Assembly: GCA_016787805.1 (NCBI GenBank)
Contig: JAEUTY010000028.1
Span: forward strand, 1-64,000
Direction of reading: 5' to 3'
Source of the DNA: Flavobacterium sp.
GTDB taxonomy: Bacteria; Bacteroidota; Bacteroidia; Flavobacteriales; Flavobacteriaceae
DNA: 64,000 nucleotides
Part shown: positions 10,094 to 17,292 of the stretch, piece by piece
Position numbering within the stretch: the stretch's first letter is position 1
Layout: the number at the start of each line of letters is the position of its first letter
Position numbers and translations under genes: made by a program
The notes under the pieces: model-generated
Database searches by the model: none
Seen by the model: the letters and a program-made list of their open reading frames with translations, nothing else
Told to the model about the DNA's origin: nothing

Positions 10094-10162
10094 ATGAAAT
10101 TTGGATAGTAATGGTCTGAAAATCAAAAAAGAGTACTATTTTTTCTCGATTCTAAATTAGCT

Positions 10163-10738
10163 TTAAAAAGTAGGGTGGTGCAACCAATTCTTTAAAATAA
10201 TCTTTCCATCTGGAGTAAGAATGCTTTCCGGATGAAATTGTACAGTGCACACATCATACGTTTGGTGACGAAGCGCCATAATTTGGTTGTTGGAGTCGAT
10301 AGCTGTAACGATTAAACTTTCGGGCAAATCAGCGCGATTGACTACCCAAGAATGGTAACGTCCAACTTCGATGGTGTTGGGTAAATTGGCAAATAAACCT
10401 GAGTTTTCAAGTAGCGTAATTGGAGTAGCAACGCCATGAAAAACAGTTTCTAAATTGATTAAACTACCTCCAAACGCCTCGGCAATGGCTTGTTGACCTA
10501 AACAAACGCCTAGTATTGATTTGGTGGAAGCATATTCTTGAATGATGTTGAGTAAAATACCAGCATCTTTGGGTAAACCTGGTCCAGGAGAAAGTACGAT
10601 TTTGTTGAAGGATTGCAAGTCGTTGAGCTCGATTTCGTCGTTGCGAAAAACAGTAACTTCGCAATTTAGTTCTTCGAGATAGTGGACTAAATTGTACGTA
10701 AAACTGTCGTAATTGTCGATTAGAGCTATTTGGGTCAT
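10163..10738 (-). CDS. pabA: Aminodeoxychorismate/anthranilate synthase component II (glutamine amidotransferase)
   Basis: A class I glutamine amidotransferase that supplies ammonia for p-aminobenzoate (folate) and/or anthranilate (tryptophan) synthesis. Marks are MTQIALIDNYDSFTYNLVHY, the oxyanion strand LSPGPGLP, the nucleophile elbow ILGVCLGQQAIAEAFGG, and the His-Glu pair in VQFHPESILT. The frame opens 12 codons earlier, but a TATATTTG box sits 4 bases before the ATG at 10738, inside that extension, so the shorter 191-residue form is right. No synthase component I gene is adjacent, so pabA versus trpG cannot be decided. Confidence 0.92.
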   Translation of the reverse strand: MTQIALIDNYDSFTYNLVHYLEELNCEVTVFRNDEIELNDLQSFNKIVLSPGPGLPKDAGILLNIIQEYASTKSILGVCLGQQAIAEAFGGSLINLETVFHGVATPITLLENSGLFANLPNTIEVGRYHSWVVNRADLPESLIVTAIDSNNQIMALRHQTYDVCTVQFHPESILTPDGKIILKNWLHHPTF

Positions 10739-10742
10739 GGTG

Positions 10743-10774
10743 CAAATATACTGCAATTTAAATTCAACATTCAA
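10743..10774 (-). promoter_or_regulatory. pabA promoter, apparently leaderless
   Basis: Minus-strand TATATTTG (10743-10750) with TTG at 10772-10774, 21 bases apart. Only CACC separates the box from the ATG, so the transcript probably starts at the start codon. Confidence 0.6.
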
Positions 10775-10802
10775 AGTTCGTTAATCAACATTCAGCGTTT
10801 TT

Positions 10803-10844
10803 TTGAATGTTGAATATTCAATGTTGAATGTTGAATGTTGAATT
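10803..10844. repeat. TTGAATG heptamer tandem repeat
   Basis: Six heptamers, mostly TTGAATG with variants TTGAATA, TTCAATG and TTGAATT, between pabA and the YceI gene. Inverted relatives (ATTCAACATTC) lie just upstream at 10762-10772. Confidence 0.8.
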
Positions 10845-10850
10845 GTGAAC

Positions 10851-10878
10851 AAAAAAAGCCCCAGAAAACTGAGGCTTT
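10851..10878 (-). terminator. Terminator of the MarR-nitroreductase-YceI operon
   Basis: Minus-strand hairpin AAAGCCTCAG / CTGGGGCTTT followed by a run of T residues, 22 bases after the YceI stop. Confidence 0.85.
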
Positions 10879-10900
10879 GATAACTATGTATAACTGCGAA

Positions 10901-11476
10901 TTAGAATACTAAGTTTACATTTAATTCGAATTCGTTGTCGATTGCTTTATCCCCTAAACCGTCGAAGAAGCTACCTGAACCGTATTTGATTCCGTATTTC
11001 GTACGATCTACTTTTAATGAAGCTGAAGCCGAGTTTTTACCGTTTGATTTCAATACGAAGTTGATTGGATTTGTTTGGTCTTTGATTGTTAAATTGGCCG
11101 TTACGTTGAATGTTCCGTCGCCGTTGTCAGAGATCAATTTGATTTCTAATTTCGCTGTTTTGTATTTTTCAACACCAAAGAAATCGTCGGCTTTTAAGTG
11201 ACCATCCAATTTTTCTTTCCCTTTTCCTGCTTCTAAATCCGTTGTGTTAATTGAGGTCATGTCAACAGTAAATGAACCACCACGAATTGATTTTCCGTTT
11301 ACAATAATAGTTCCTTCAGCAAAGTTAATCGTTCCAGAGTGCTGACCAGTTACTTTTTTACCCACCCAGTTGATAGTACTTTTTTGTGTATCGATTTTTT
11401 TGTTGGTTTGCGCTGAAGCGTTCAATGAACCTAAAGCTACTACTAAAGCTAATGCGATTGTTTTTAAATTTTTCAT
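10901..11476 (-). CDS. YceI family periplasmic protein
   Basis: A 191-residue lipocalin-like protein of the YceI family, which binds polyprenyl-type lipids in the periplasm. A signal peptide (MKNLKTIALALVVALGSLNASAQ) leads into the family core: STINWVGKKVTGQHSGTINF, GSFTVDMTSINTTDLE, HLKADDFFGVEKYKTA and TKYGIKYGSGSF. The frame is open 36 codons further upstream, but that part overlaps the nitroreductase gene, so the start at 11476 (signal peptide, 25 bases after the nitroreductase stop) is preferred. It is the last gene of a MarR-nitroreductase-YceI operon, which suggests redox or organic-acid stress control. Confidence 0.93.
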   Translation of the reverse strand: MKNLKTIALALVVALGSLNASAQTNKKIDTQKSTINWVGKKVTGQHSGTINFAEGTIIVNGKSIRGGSFTVDMTSINTTDLEAGKGKEKLDGHLKADDFFGVEKYKTAKLEIKLISDNGDGTFNVTANLTIKDQTNPINFVLKSNGKNSASASLKVDRTKYGIKYGSGSFFDGLGDKAIDNEFELNVNLVF

Positions 11477-11501
11477 TGTTTTAAATTTTAATGGATTATG
11501 A

Positions 11502-12134
11502 TTATAGATTGATAAATAATTCTTCGTTGGATTTACGCACTTTGGCGTAATGTTGTGTAGCGTCTTCTTCATGACGGTAACCAATTGTGGCTACAACAGC
11601 GGCGTTTAAGCCTTTTTCGGTTAAGCCTAAAATTTTGTTGTATTGATCGGCTTCAAAACCTTCCATTGGCGTAACATCAATTTTGAGTTCGGCGGCAACA
11701 TTCATCAAATTTCCTAGTGCTAAATAGGTTTGTTTGGCGGTCCAATTGGATTTTACATCATCAGCCAAGGATGTGATTTTTGATTTCATAAAATCGGCAT
11801 AACCTTGTATAGCTTCAACAGGAATACTGCGTGTTTGAGCCATATTTTGAATGTAAGCATCAATGTCAGCATCGCCAAATTGTGTCATATTGGCAAAAAC
11901 AATTACTTGAGAAGCATCCACAATTTGCGATTGTCCCCAAGAAGCTGGTTGCAATAGTGCTCTAATTTCAGGGTTTTCGATGATGAAAACTTTGTACGGT
12001 TGCAAACCATAAGATGAAGCGCTCAAACGAATAGCTTCTTTAATTATTGCTAAGTCTTCGGCTGATACTTTTTTTGAAGCATCAAATTTTTTGGTGGCAT
12101 AACGCCATTGAGCGTCTTTTATAAATTGAGTCAT
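11502..12134 (-). CDS. Nitroreductase family NAD(P)H oxidoreductase
   Basis: A 210-residue FMN-dependent oxidoreductase of the nitroreductase superfamily, which reduces nitro compounds or quinones with NAD(P)H. Marks are RYATKKFDASKKVS at the N-terminus (FMN phosphate contacts), RLSASSYGLQPYKVFII, and the C-terminal IGYRHEEDATQHYAKVRKS. The length is normal for NfsB-type enzymes. It lies 8 bases downstream of the marR-type regulator gene and 25 bases before the YceI gene, so one transcript is likely. The in vivo substrate is unknown. Confidence 0.92.
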   Translation of the reverse strand: MTQFIKDAQWRYATKKFDASKKVSAEDLAIIKEAIRLSASSYGLQPYKVFIIENPEIRALLQPASWGQSQIVDASQVIVFANMTQFGDADIDAYIQNMAQTRSIPVEAIQGYADFMKSKITSLADDVKSNWTAKQTYLALGNLMNVAAELKIDVTPMEGFEADQYNKILGLTEKGLNAAVVATIGYRHEEDATQHYAKVRKSNEELFINL

Positions 12135-12142
12135 GGTAAAAA

Positions 12143-12601
12143 TTAAATTAATGTTCTGTATTTTTCTAATAGTAAATTAAGTTGTTCAAGCTCGTTTTGA
12201 TCTAAATTTTTTGCAAAATGCTGCTCATTTTCAAGCACTTTTGGGTCAAGTTCGGTTAGCAAATCAAGTCCTTTTTGTGTGATTAAGATTTCCATTTTAC
12301 GGCGATTGTTAGGGCAAACTTCACGAGTAACTAAATCTTTCAAAAGCAATTTATCAATCAGTCGAGTAGTGTTACTGTTTTTGGCAATCATACGCTCTTG
12401 GATGAGCGACATATTGACTGGATTTCCTTTTTGGCCCCGTAAAATGCGTAATACATTGTATTGTTCAGCCGATAAATCGTAAGGCTTGATTACCTCGTTG
12501 AACTTTTCGGTCACAACATTTTGAGTGTACATTAAGTTGAGCACAACTTTTTTGGACGTATCCATCGTAACACTTGATTTGATTATTTCTTCAATTCGCA
12601 T
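12143..12601 (-). CDS. MarR family transcriptional regulator
   Basis: A 152-residue winged-helix regulator. The MarR core is clear: LSAEQYNVLRILRGQKG (helix 2), MSLIQERMIAKNSNTTRLIDKLL (recognition helix region) and the wing VTREVCPNNRRKMEILITQKG. The start at 12601 (MRIEEIIK) is chosen over one 30 bases upstream. MarR proteins of this kind usually repress their own operon and release DNA when a small aromatic or electrophilic ligand binds or a Cys is oxidised; one Cys (EVCPN) lies in the wing. Three palindromes of the TTTGTA/TACAAA type overlap its promoter and are probable binding sites. Confidence 0.92.
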   Translation of the reverse strand: MRIEEIIKSSVTMDTSKKVVLNLMYTQNVVTEKFNEVIKPYDLSAEQYNVLRILRGQKGNPVNMSLIQERMIAKNSNTTRLIDKLLLKDLVTREVCPNNRRKMEILITQKGLDLLTELDPKVLENEQHFAKNLDQNELEQLNLLLEKYRTLI

Positions 12602-12608
12602 AGTTGTA

Positions 12609-12663
12609 ATTGTACAAATTTGTAGGTACAAATGTAGTAGTTTGTTTTATTTGTATATACAAA
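12609..12663 (-). promoter_or_regulatory. marR promoter with three palindromic operators
   Basis: Minus-strand TACATTTG (12629-12636) and TTG (12660-12662) spaced 23 bases form a promoter. Overlapping it are the perfect palindrome TTTGTATATACAAA (12650-12663), ATTTGTA-GG-TACAAAT (12618-12633) and TTGTACAA (12610-12617). The shared TTTGTA half-site suggests autoregulation by the MarR protein. Confidence 0.65.
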
Positions 12664-12797
12664 TGTGTGTTATTTTTTTGTTAATTTTTTTTGAAGGTTA
12701 GGAGTTTTGGTTTCAAGTTACTGAAAACTGCGACTGCGACTCAATCTGCCTTCTGCCACTGCTTTCTGCTTTCTAGTTGATATTTGTTTTATGTCAT

Positions 12798-12829
12798 TTG
12801 TAATTTTACCCTCACAATTTGTATTTTTG
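12798..12829 (+). promoter_or_regulatory. Promoter of the rhodanese gene
   Basis: TTG (12798-12800), 21 bases, TATTTTTG (12822-12829). The ATG is 15 bases downstream, giving a very short leader. Confidence 0.6.
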
Positions 12830-12843
12830 AAGAAAAATTAAAG

Positions 12844-13164
12844 ATGGATTTATCACAACACGAATGGGCAGAGCAATTAGCAAATGATGCTAATGCAGTA
12901 ATTTTAGATGTTAGAACAGAAGAGGAATGGAACGAAGGAATTATTCCAGGATCAATAATGAACGACATATACAAAGGGCAAGGTTTTGTATACCGATTGG
13001 ATGAAATGGACAAAGACAAAAATTACTATGTGTATTGCAAAGCAGGAGGTAGAAGCGCTCAAGCTTGTAATATTATGAACCAAATGGGATTTAAAAACAC
13101 TTATAATTTGGTAGGAGGATTCATGAATTGGAAAGGCGAGGTAGTTTTGCCTAATGAAGATTAA
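12844..13164 (+). CDS. Rhodanese-like domain protein
   Basis: A 106-residue single-domain rhodanese (sulfurtransferase fold). Marks are VILDVRTEEEWNEGIIPGS at the start of the domain and the active-site loop YCKAGGRSAQA, with the catalytic Cys kept, so it is probably active in moving sulfane sulfur. The ATG at 12844 is used because the promoter box at 12822-12829 lies inside the longer open frame. No signal peptide, so cytoplasmic. It is convergent with, and overlaps by four bases, the next gene. Confidence 0.9.
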   Translation: MDLSQHEWAEQLANDANAVILDVRTEEEWNEGIIPGSIMNDIYKGQGFVYRLDEMDKDKNYYVYCKAGGRSAQACNIMNQMGFKNTYNLVGGFMNWKGEVVLPNED

Positions 13165-13592
13165 TTATTTCTTTTTTTATTGGCTCGTTTAGCAATTTTA
13201 AAATAAAACACTTTTATGCTTTCTCGGTCAACTTGAGAGCCTTTTAATTCGTGCACTCTTTTGTTTTTTTCTTTAATAACAATAGTGTAATTGTAGTATT
13301 TATGGTAAAATGAATACAAAAAAATTGAAATTCCACCTATAAAAAGAAAAGAGGCAAAAACGGAATGAATGTGATAAAAAAAGTATGTCAAATAAAAAAC
13401 AATCAAACTACCACAGAGCAAAAGTAAATTTAAGTTGAAAATACGTTTTTTAACCAGTTGTACTTTGCTAACTGACTGGATGTCAATTTTTTCTTCTCGA
13501 TTGTTTTTATACAAAACCACTTGATTTTGCGTAATAAAACCTAATTTTTCATCTAAGTGAATAATATCGTTTTGGTCATTTGGTGTCTCCAT
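13161..13592 (-). CDS. Small membrane protein of unknown function
   Basis: A 143-residue protein with two adjacent transmembrane segments in the middle (about residues 53-70, LNLLLLCGSLIVFYLTYFFY, and 78-95, VFASFLFIGGISIFLYSFY), flanked by soluble ends. The basic C-terminus (KIAKRANKKRNN) is probably cytoplasmic. The N-terminal part (LGFITQNQVVLYKNNREEKIDIQSVSKV) resembles a small PH-like beta domain, but that is a guess. It overlaps the rhodanese gene tail-to-tail by four bases. I do not recognise a named family. Confidence 0.7.
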   Translation of the reverse strand: METPNDQNDIIHLDEKLGFITQNQVVLYKNNREEKIDIQSVSKVQLVKKRIFNLNLLLLCGSLIVFYLTYFFYHIHSVFASFLFIGGISIFLYSFYHKYYNYTIVIKEKNKRVHELKGSQVDRESIKVFYFKIAKRANKKRNN

Positions 13593-13728
13593 GAATACTC
13601 TTTTTCTAGCATATACGAATAACGTAATATTTTTGATTTTATTTTGGTAGAATCATTACTACAAATTATATGGTAATTAATTTTTATTGTTTAATGGTAT
13701 TATTTGATTAAAAAAAAATAAAAATTTG

Positions 13729-13758
13729 TTGTTTTTCAATAAATACATTGTATCTTTG
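13729..13758 (+). promoter_or_regulatory. Promoter of the DUF2975-HTH operon
   Basis: TTG (13729-13731), 19 bases, TATCTTTG (13751-13758). The ATG is 25 bases downstream. Confidence 0.65.
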
Positions 13759-13782
13759 TCCAGAACATTAAAAAACTTAATT

Positions 13783-14337
13783 ATGAAAATTGAAATTGGA
13801 ACCAATCAGATTTTAAAAATTTTATACATTATTTCATGGATTATTTTTATTGGATTATGTATTGAAGCGGGTGGAATTATTTTCAACGCTGTACTTGCAC
13901 AAGTTGTTCCTCCTGAAAAATCTCAACTGTTGTGGAAGGAAATTGATTTATCGCATCTTCGCCAATTTGACAAAGGTTATTTCTTAACGCAAACGGTTTT
14001 AATAAGTATTGTTGTAGTATTAAAAGCTATTATGTTTTATTTGATTGTGAAAATATTGCATGACAAAAAACTCAACTTGGTACAACCGTTTAATAAAGAA
14101 GTGGGGAAATTCATTGCCAATTTGTCTTATTTGGCTTTAGGAATCAGTTTATTTTCATATTGGGGCGCTAAGAATGCGATGTGGATTTCTAAGCAAGGAG
14201 TACAAATGCCAAGTATAACTGATTTACGCATTGGAGGCGCCGATGTGTGGTTGTTTATGTGCATTGTATTGTATGTTATAGCCCAAATTTTCAAAAAAGG
14301 AATCGAACTGCAAGAAGAAAATGAACTAACAATATAA
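13783..14337 (+). CDS. DUF2975 membrane protein
   Basis: A 184-residue integral membrane protein with four predicted transmembrane segments (about residues 10-32, 74-94, 112-130 and 152-172). The layout and its pairing with a downstream Cro/C1-type HTH gene are characteristic of DUF2975 proteins. The start at 13783 (MKIEIGTNQILK) is preferred because the promoter lies within the longer open frame. The HTH gene starts three bases after the stop, so both are co-transcribed. The function of the pair is not established; the membrane protein may modulate the regulator. Confidence 0.87.
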   Translation: MKIEIGTNQILKILYIISWIIFIGLCIEAGGIIFNAVLAQVVPPEKSQLLWKEIDLSHLRQFDKGYFLTQTVLISIVVVLKAIMFYLIVKILHDKKLNLVQPFNKEVGKFIANLSYLALGISLFSYWGAKNAMWISKQGVQMPSITDLRIGGADVWLFMCIVLYVIAQIFKKGIELQEENELTI

Positions 14338-14340
14338 ATT

Positions 14341-14544
14341 ATGGCAATAGTAGTTAATTTGGATGTGATGATGGCAAAACGGAAAATGTCGTTAAACGAA
14401 CTTTCAGAAAAGGTAGATTTGACCTTGTCGAACTTGTCAATACTAAAAACAGGAAAAGCAAAAGCTATACGTTTTAGTACTTTAGAAGCAATCTGTAAAG
14501 CATTAGATTGTCAGCCTAGCGATTTGTTAGAGTATGTGAAATAA
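14341..14544 (+). CDS. Cro/C1-type HTH regulator (YozG-like)
   Basis: A 67-residue protein that is essentially one helix-turn-helix domain: VNLDVMMAKRKMSLNELSE, then VDLTLSNLSILKTGKAKAIR as the turn and recognition helix, and STLEAICKALDCQPSDLLEY. Such minimal regulators are commonly paired with DUF2975 membrane proteins, as here (three-base gap). Its target is unknown; autoregulation of the pair is the usual inference. It is the last chromosomal gene before the island. Confidence 0.9.
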   Translation: MAIVVNLDVMMAKRKMSLNELSEKVDLTLSNLSILKTGKAKAIRFSTLEAICKALDCQPSDLLEYVK

Positions 14545-14550
14545 CCTTTT

Positions 14551-14578
14551 GAAGTTAGAAGTCAGAAGTCAGAATTTT
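14551..14578. repeat. GAAGTCA heptamer repeat
   Basis: GAAGTTA, GAAGTCA, GAAGTCA and a decayed fourth unit follow directly after the HTH gene. Confidence 0.65.
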
Positions 14579-14585
14579 TAGTCTC

Positions 14586-14826
14586 AGTATTCAGTCGCTG
14601 CCGCAGTTTTCAAAAAAATCAGTGTAAATCCGCTCATTGCTTTAGCAAATCTGTTTTATCCGCGTTCCAAAAATGAGCAAAGCGAATGGATTAGTATTCA
14701 GTCGCTGTCGTAGTTTTCAAAAAAATCAGTGTAAATCCGCGCATTGCTTTAGCAAATCCGTTTTATCCACGTTCCAAAAATGAGCAAAGCGAGTGGATTA
14801 GTATTCAGTCGCTGCCGCAGTTTTCA
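14586..14826. repeat. 107-bp direct repeat, two copies plus a partial third
   Basis: Units start at 14586, 14693 and 14800 with AGTATTCAGTCGCTG. The first two are full 107-bp copies differing at only a few positions; the third stops after about 27 bases. Between here and attL (14827-14947) I see only short A-rich degenerate repeats (GCAGAAA, CCACAAACT) and no gene. Confidence 0.9.
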
Positions 14827-14947
14827 GCAACATGAAACAAAAAAAGCAGAAAGCAGAACGCAAAGTGGTTTTAGAAAGCAACCACAAACTCTAAACCACA
14901 AACTACAAACAAAAAAAACTCGTAATCACTTACAGATCTTTTATCAT

Positions 14948-14964
14948 GTGGAGTCGCCGAGAAT
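14948..14964. repeat. attL: 17-bp copy of the ssrA 3' end
   Basis: GTGGAGTCGCCGAGAAT is identical to 45433-45449, which is the 3' part of the tmRNA gene (3' strand of the T-arm plus the acceptor strand). No tmRNA body accompanies it here, so it is the duplicated core at the far end of an integrated element. The island runs from this site to attR. Confidence 0.92.
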
Positions 14965-15019
14965 ATAACCATTCTCAAAACTTCATATTTTAAAGGGAGT
15001 GGGAGAGGTTACCAAATTA

Positions 15020-15062
15020 GGGTAACCGATTTTACCACCTTTTTAAACTATTCAAATTATCT
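15020..15062. promoter_or_regulatory. Left-end motifs shared with the right end of the island
   Basis: GGGTAACCGATTTTACCACC (15020-15039) recurs in the same orientation at 45312-45331. CTATTCAAATTATCT (15048-15062) recurs inverted at 45350-45364. Their position just inside both att sites suggests integrase arm sites or excision-factor sites. Confidence 0.7.
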
Positions 15063-15193
15063 TAAATCGTATGATGTAAATTTAAGCATAATTATTTGAA
15101 TATTAAAGTATCAAGACTAAAAATTGAACTAGTTATTTAAATGCTTAGTGATACTATTCTTGATTAAAATTTGTTTTAGTATTACCCCCTATT

Positions 15194-15397
15194 TTAACCA
15201 AAAATCAAGTGAGTTACTTGTTCATATTTTATGCCACTATATGTACAGAACTCTTCAATCGTTAGAAACTCATTTTCGAGCTTGTTGAGGTCTTTTTTTA
15301 TTTTTTGCATCAATCTAGTACTTTGACGATAACTCTTGCCTGTTATTCGCTGTATGTCCTTCGGATAGATGCATACCCTCTGATTATTCAATTTCAT
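15194..15397 (-). CDS. Small conserved protein at the island left end
   Basis: A 67-residue protein: MKLNNQRVCIYPKDIQ, a SYRQSTRLMQKIKKDLNKL helix, then FLTIEEFCTYSGIKYEQV. The second half looks like a degenerate helix-turn-helix or helical dimer, so DNA binding is possible but unproven. It sits near the island end, a place where small regulators and excision factors are often found in Bacteroidota elements. Nothing upstream (15398-15677) looks like a gene; that spacer only has an ATGTC/GACAT inverted repeat at 15517-15533. Confidence 0.6.
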   Translation of the reverse strand: MKLNNQRVCIYPKDIQRITGKSYRQSTRLMQKIKKDLNKLENEFLTIEEFCTYSGIKYEQVTHLIFG

Positions 15398-15677
15398 ACT
15401 TTATCCATGCCTTTGATTGGGCTTTGACTTGCTTCTGACTAGCAGAAAATCTTTTGCAATTTAATTATAATTTTCAAAACTGATTGAATGTATTTTTTTG
15501 TCGATTATGGACACTTATGTCAATTTTGGACATATGGTACACTACCTATTTTTTCTTTAGCTAAATGTGATGTAATCTTTGTTATGATCATTTGAAACTG
15601 TTGCAACAAAATTTAGAATGATGGAGTCGTGAGAGGTTTGTGAAAGCAAGCCATATGTTGGATTAAATTTTGAAGTT

Positions 15678-16436
15678 ATGGCTAGACAGAAAGGCATAAT
15701 TAAATTGAAAGGTACTATCGGGGATATTACTTTTTACAAAACGCAAGATGGGCACTTGGCAAGAGAAAAAGGCGGAATTGACGCTAGTAGAATTGCGAGT
15801 GATCCTGCGTTTCAAAGAACTCGTGAGAATGGTTCGGAGTTTGGTAGAGCTGGTAAAGCAGGAAAAATGCTTAGAACAGCTTTGAGACCGCTTTTAATCA
15901 ATTCTGCTGATGGTAGAATGGTAAGTCGTTTGACACAGGCAATGGTTAAAGTTATTCAAGCAGATACAACTAGTGATAGAGGTTTGCGTAACGTTATTGA
16001 TGGAGAAGCTGAATTGTTATTTGGTTTTGAATTTAATATTCGTGGTAAGCTTGGTACAACTTTGTTTGCTCCGTTTGTGGCAACGATTGACAGAGTTGCA
16101 GGAGAAATCACTGTGGATTTGGCATCATTTATTCCTTTGAATATGATTGCTGCACCAAGTGGAACTACTCACTACAAAATCATTTCTGGTGGAGCTGAAA
16201 TTGATTTTGAAGCTGAAACGTATGTAGTTGCTACCTCTGAAACGGCAATTTTGCCTTGGGATGGAACTGCTACTGCTCCAATTAATCAAGTGAATGCGGT
16301 TACTGCTAACTCAACTAAGCCATTATTTTTGGCTTTAGGTGTTGAGTTCTACCAAGAGATTAATGGGCAAATGTATCCATTGAAAAATGGTGCTTTTAAC
16401 CCATTATCAATTGCTAAAGTTGATAGTGGCGTGTAA
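15678..16436 (+). CDS. Conserved Bacteroidota protein of unknown function (island cassette)
   Basis: A 252-residue protein without signal peptide or membrane segment. The N-terminus is basic and Gly-rich (KLKGTIGDITFYKTQDGHLA, then FGRAGKAGKMLRTALRP), and the C-terminal half looks like beta-sandwich (TVDLASFIPLN, HYKIISGGAEIDF, TAILPWDGTATAPIN). I know no assigned function. It is translationally coupled (TAATG) to a DUF5675 gene and followed by two very small membrane proteins. A virion-like or secreted structural protein would fit the beta-rich C-terminal half and this context, but that is inference. Confidence 0.75.
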   Translation: MARQKGIIKLKGTIGDITFYKTQDGHLAREKGGIDASRIASDPAFQRTRENGSEFGRAGKAGKMLRTALRPLLINSADGRMVSRLTQAMVKVIQADTTSDRGLRNVIDGEAELLFGFEFNIRGKLGTTLFAPFVATIDRVAGEITVDLASFIPLNMIAAPSGTTHYKIISGGAEIDFEAETYVVATSETAILPWDGTATAPINQVNAVTANSTKPLFLALGVEFYQEINGQMYPLKNGAFNPLSIAKVDSGV

Positions 16437-16831
16437 TGGTTATTTGGTTAACTAGAACTTATTTCCCTGAAGGAACGAATGGTAAACTCGAATGCGAAGG
16501 CAAATTGATTTGTAAAACCATCGAATTGCCATGGGTGATGAACGAAACGAAGGTTTCCTGTGTTCCGGAAGGGAAATATTTTATTAGAAAGCGATATAGC
16601 GCAAAATACAAATGGCATTTAGAATTGGTGGATGTGCCGAATAGAAAGTTTATTCTATTTCATCCTGCTAATAATGCTCAAAAGGAATTGCAAGGTTGTA
16701 TTGCTCCTGTTACTAAACTTTCTGGACCTGGTTTAGGTTTGATGTCGAGAAAAGCTTTTACGAAGCTTAAAGTTTTTGTTTACAAAGCTTTGGACAATAA
16801 AGAAAGTGTTGAAATACTAATCCAATCTTAA
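16436..16831 (+). CDS. DUF5675 family protein
   Basis: A 131-residue protein with the DUF5675 pattern: LTRTYFPEGTNGKLECEGKL, TIELPWVMNETKVSCVPEGK and a C-terminal FHPANNAQKELQGCIAPV. The His ... Gly-Cys-Ile arrangement recalls L,D-transpeptidase or other cell-wall enzymes, but the activity of the family is not established as far as I know. Its ATG overlaps the stop of the preceding gene by one base, and two small membrane proteins follow, an order reminiscent of endolysin-holin modules. Cytoplasmic as seen, with no signal peptide. Confidence 0.82.
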   Translation: MVIWLTRTYFPEGTNGKLECEGKLICKTIELPWVMNETKVSCVPEGKYFIRKRYSAKYKWHLELVDVPNRKFILFHPANNAQKELQGCIAPVTKLSGPGLGLMSRKAFTKLKVFVYKALDNKESVEILIQS

Positions 16832-16840
16832 TTTTAGATT

Positions 16841-17056
16841 ATGAAAAAAATCATTAATAGAGCAAAAGCTCCCACACCAAAATTTTTCAAAGTGCTTCGA
16901 ACTATTGGGTTGGCATTGGCTGCCGTTGGTGGAACAATTTTAGCTGCTCCAATTGCTTTGCCTGCCATTGTAACTACTGTAGGTGGTTATGTTGCAGTGG
17001 CTGGAGGAGTTTTGTCAGCTGCAAGTCAGCTTACTACAACTGATGACAGCCAATAA
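16841..17056 (+). CDS. Small hydrophobic protein, holin-like
   Basis: A 71-residue protein with a basic N-terminus (MKKIINRAKAPTPKFFKVLR) and one long or two short hydrophobic segments (IGLALAAVGGTILAAPIALP, then TVGGYVAVAGGVLSA) rich in Gly and Ala. It sits 9 bases after the DUF5675 gene and overlaps the next small gene by 14 bases. Size, charge and context would fit a holin-like pore or a small membrane toxin; there is no sequence family I recognise. Confidence 0.6.
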   Translation: MKKIINRAKAPTPKFFKVLRTIGLALAAVGGTILAAPIALPAIVTTVGGYVAVAGGVLSAASQLTTTDDSQ

Positions 17057-17219
17057 TCCCACATTGATGGGAACTGCTGGAGGCACATTTTTAAGTATTG
17101 TACCTAATCTTTCCTCTGATGATATTGCCAAAACGGTTATCTTAGCTACTGTTGGAGCTGTGGTCAGTTTTACGATTTCGTTACTGCTTAAAAGCCTAAA
17201 TAAGAAGCACAAAAAATAA
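17043..17219 (+). CDS. Tiny membrane protein
   Basis: A 58-residue protein starting at MTANNPTLMGTAGG, with one transmembrane segment (TVILATVGAVVSFTISLLL) and a basic C-terminus (KSLNKKHKK). The start at 17043 is chosen because the longer frame begins deep inside the previous gene. The 14-base overlap with that gene suggests translational coupling. A strong terminator follows at 17261, closing the four-gene cassette. The function is unknown; holin partner or antiholin is one possibility. Confidence 0.6.
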   Translation: MTANNPTLMGTAGGTFLSIVPNLSSDDIAKTVILATVGAVVSFTISLLLKSLNKKHKK

Positions 17220-17260
17220 GTTTAGCCCTAGTTGTGGTGACCTTTGGGTTAAACAAAATG

Positions 17261-17292
17261 AAAGCCAAGTCGTGAGACCTGGCTTTTTTTTA
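17261..17292 (+). terminator. Terminator of the DUF5675 cassette
   Basis: Hairpin AAAGCCA.GTC / GAC.TGGCTTT with a GTGA loop followed by a T run. It also abuts the convergent DUF6943 gene. Confidence 0.85.

Noticed and set aside
14780..14968. Open frame spanning the 107-bp repeat end and attL
   Set aside because: Composed of repeat sequence and the att core, with no protein-like pattern or promoter.
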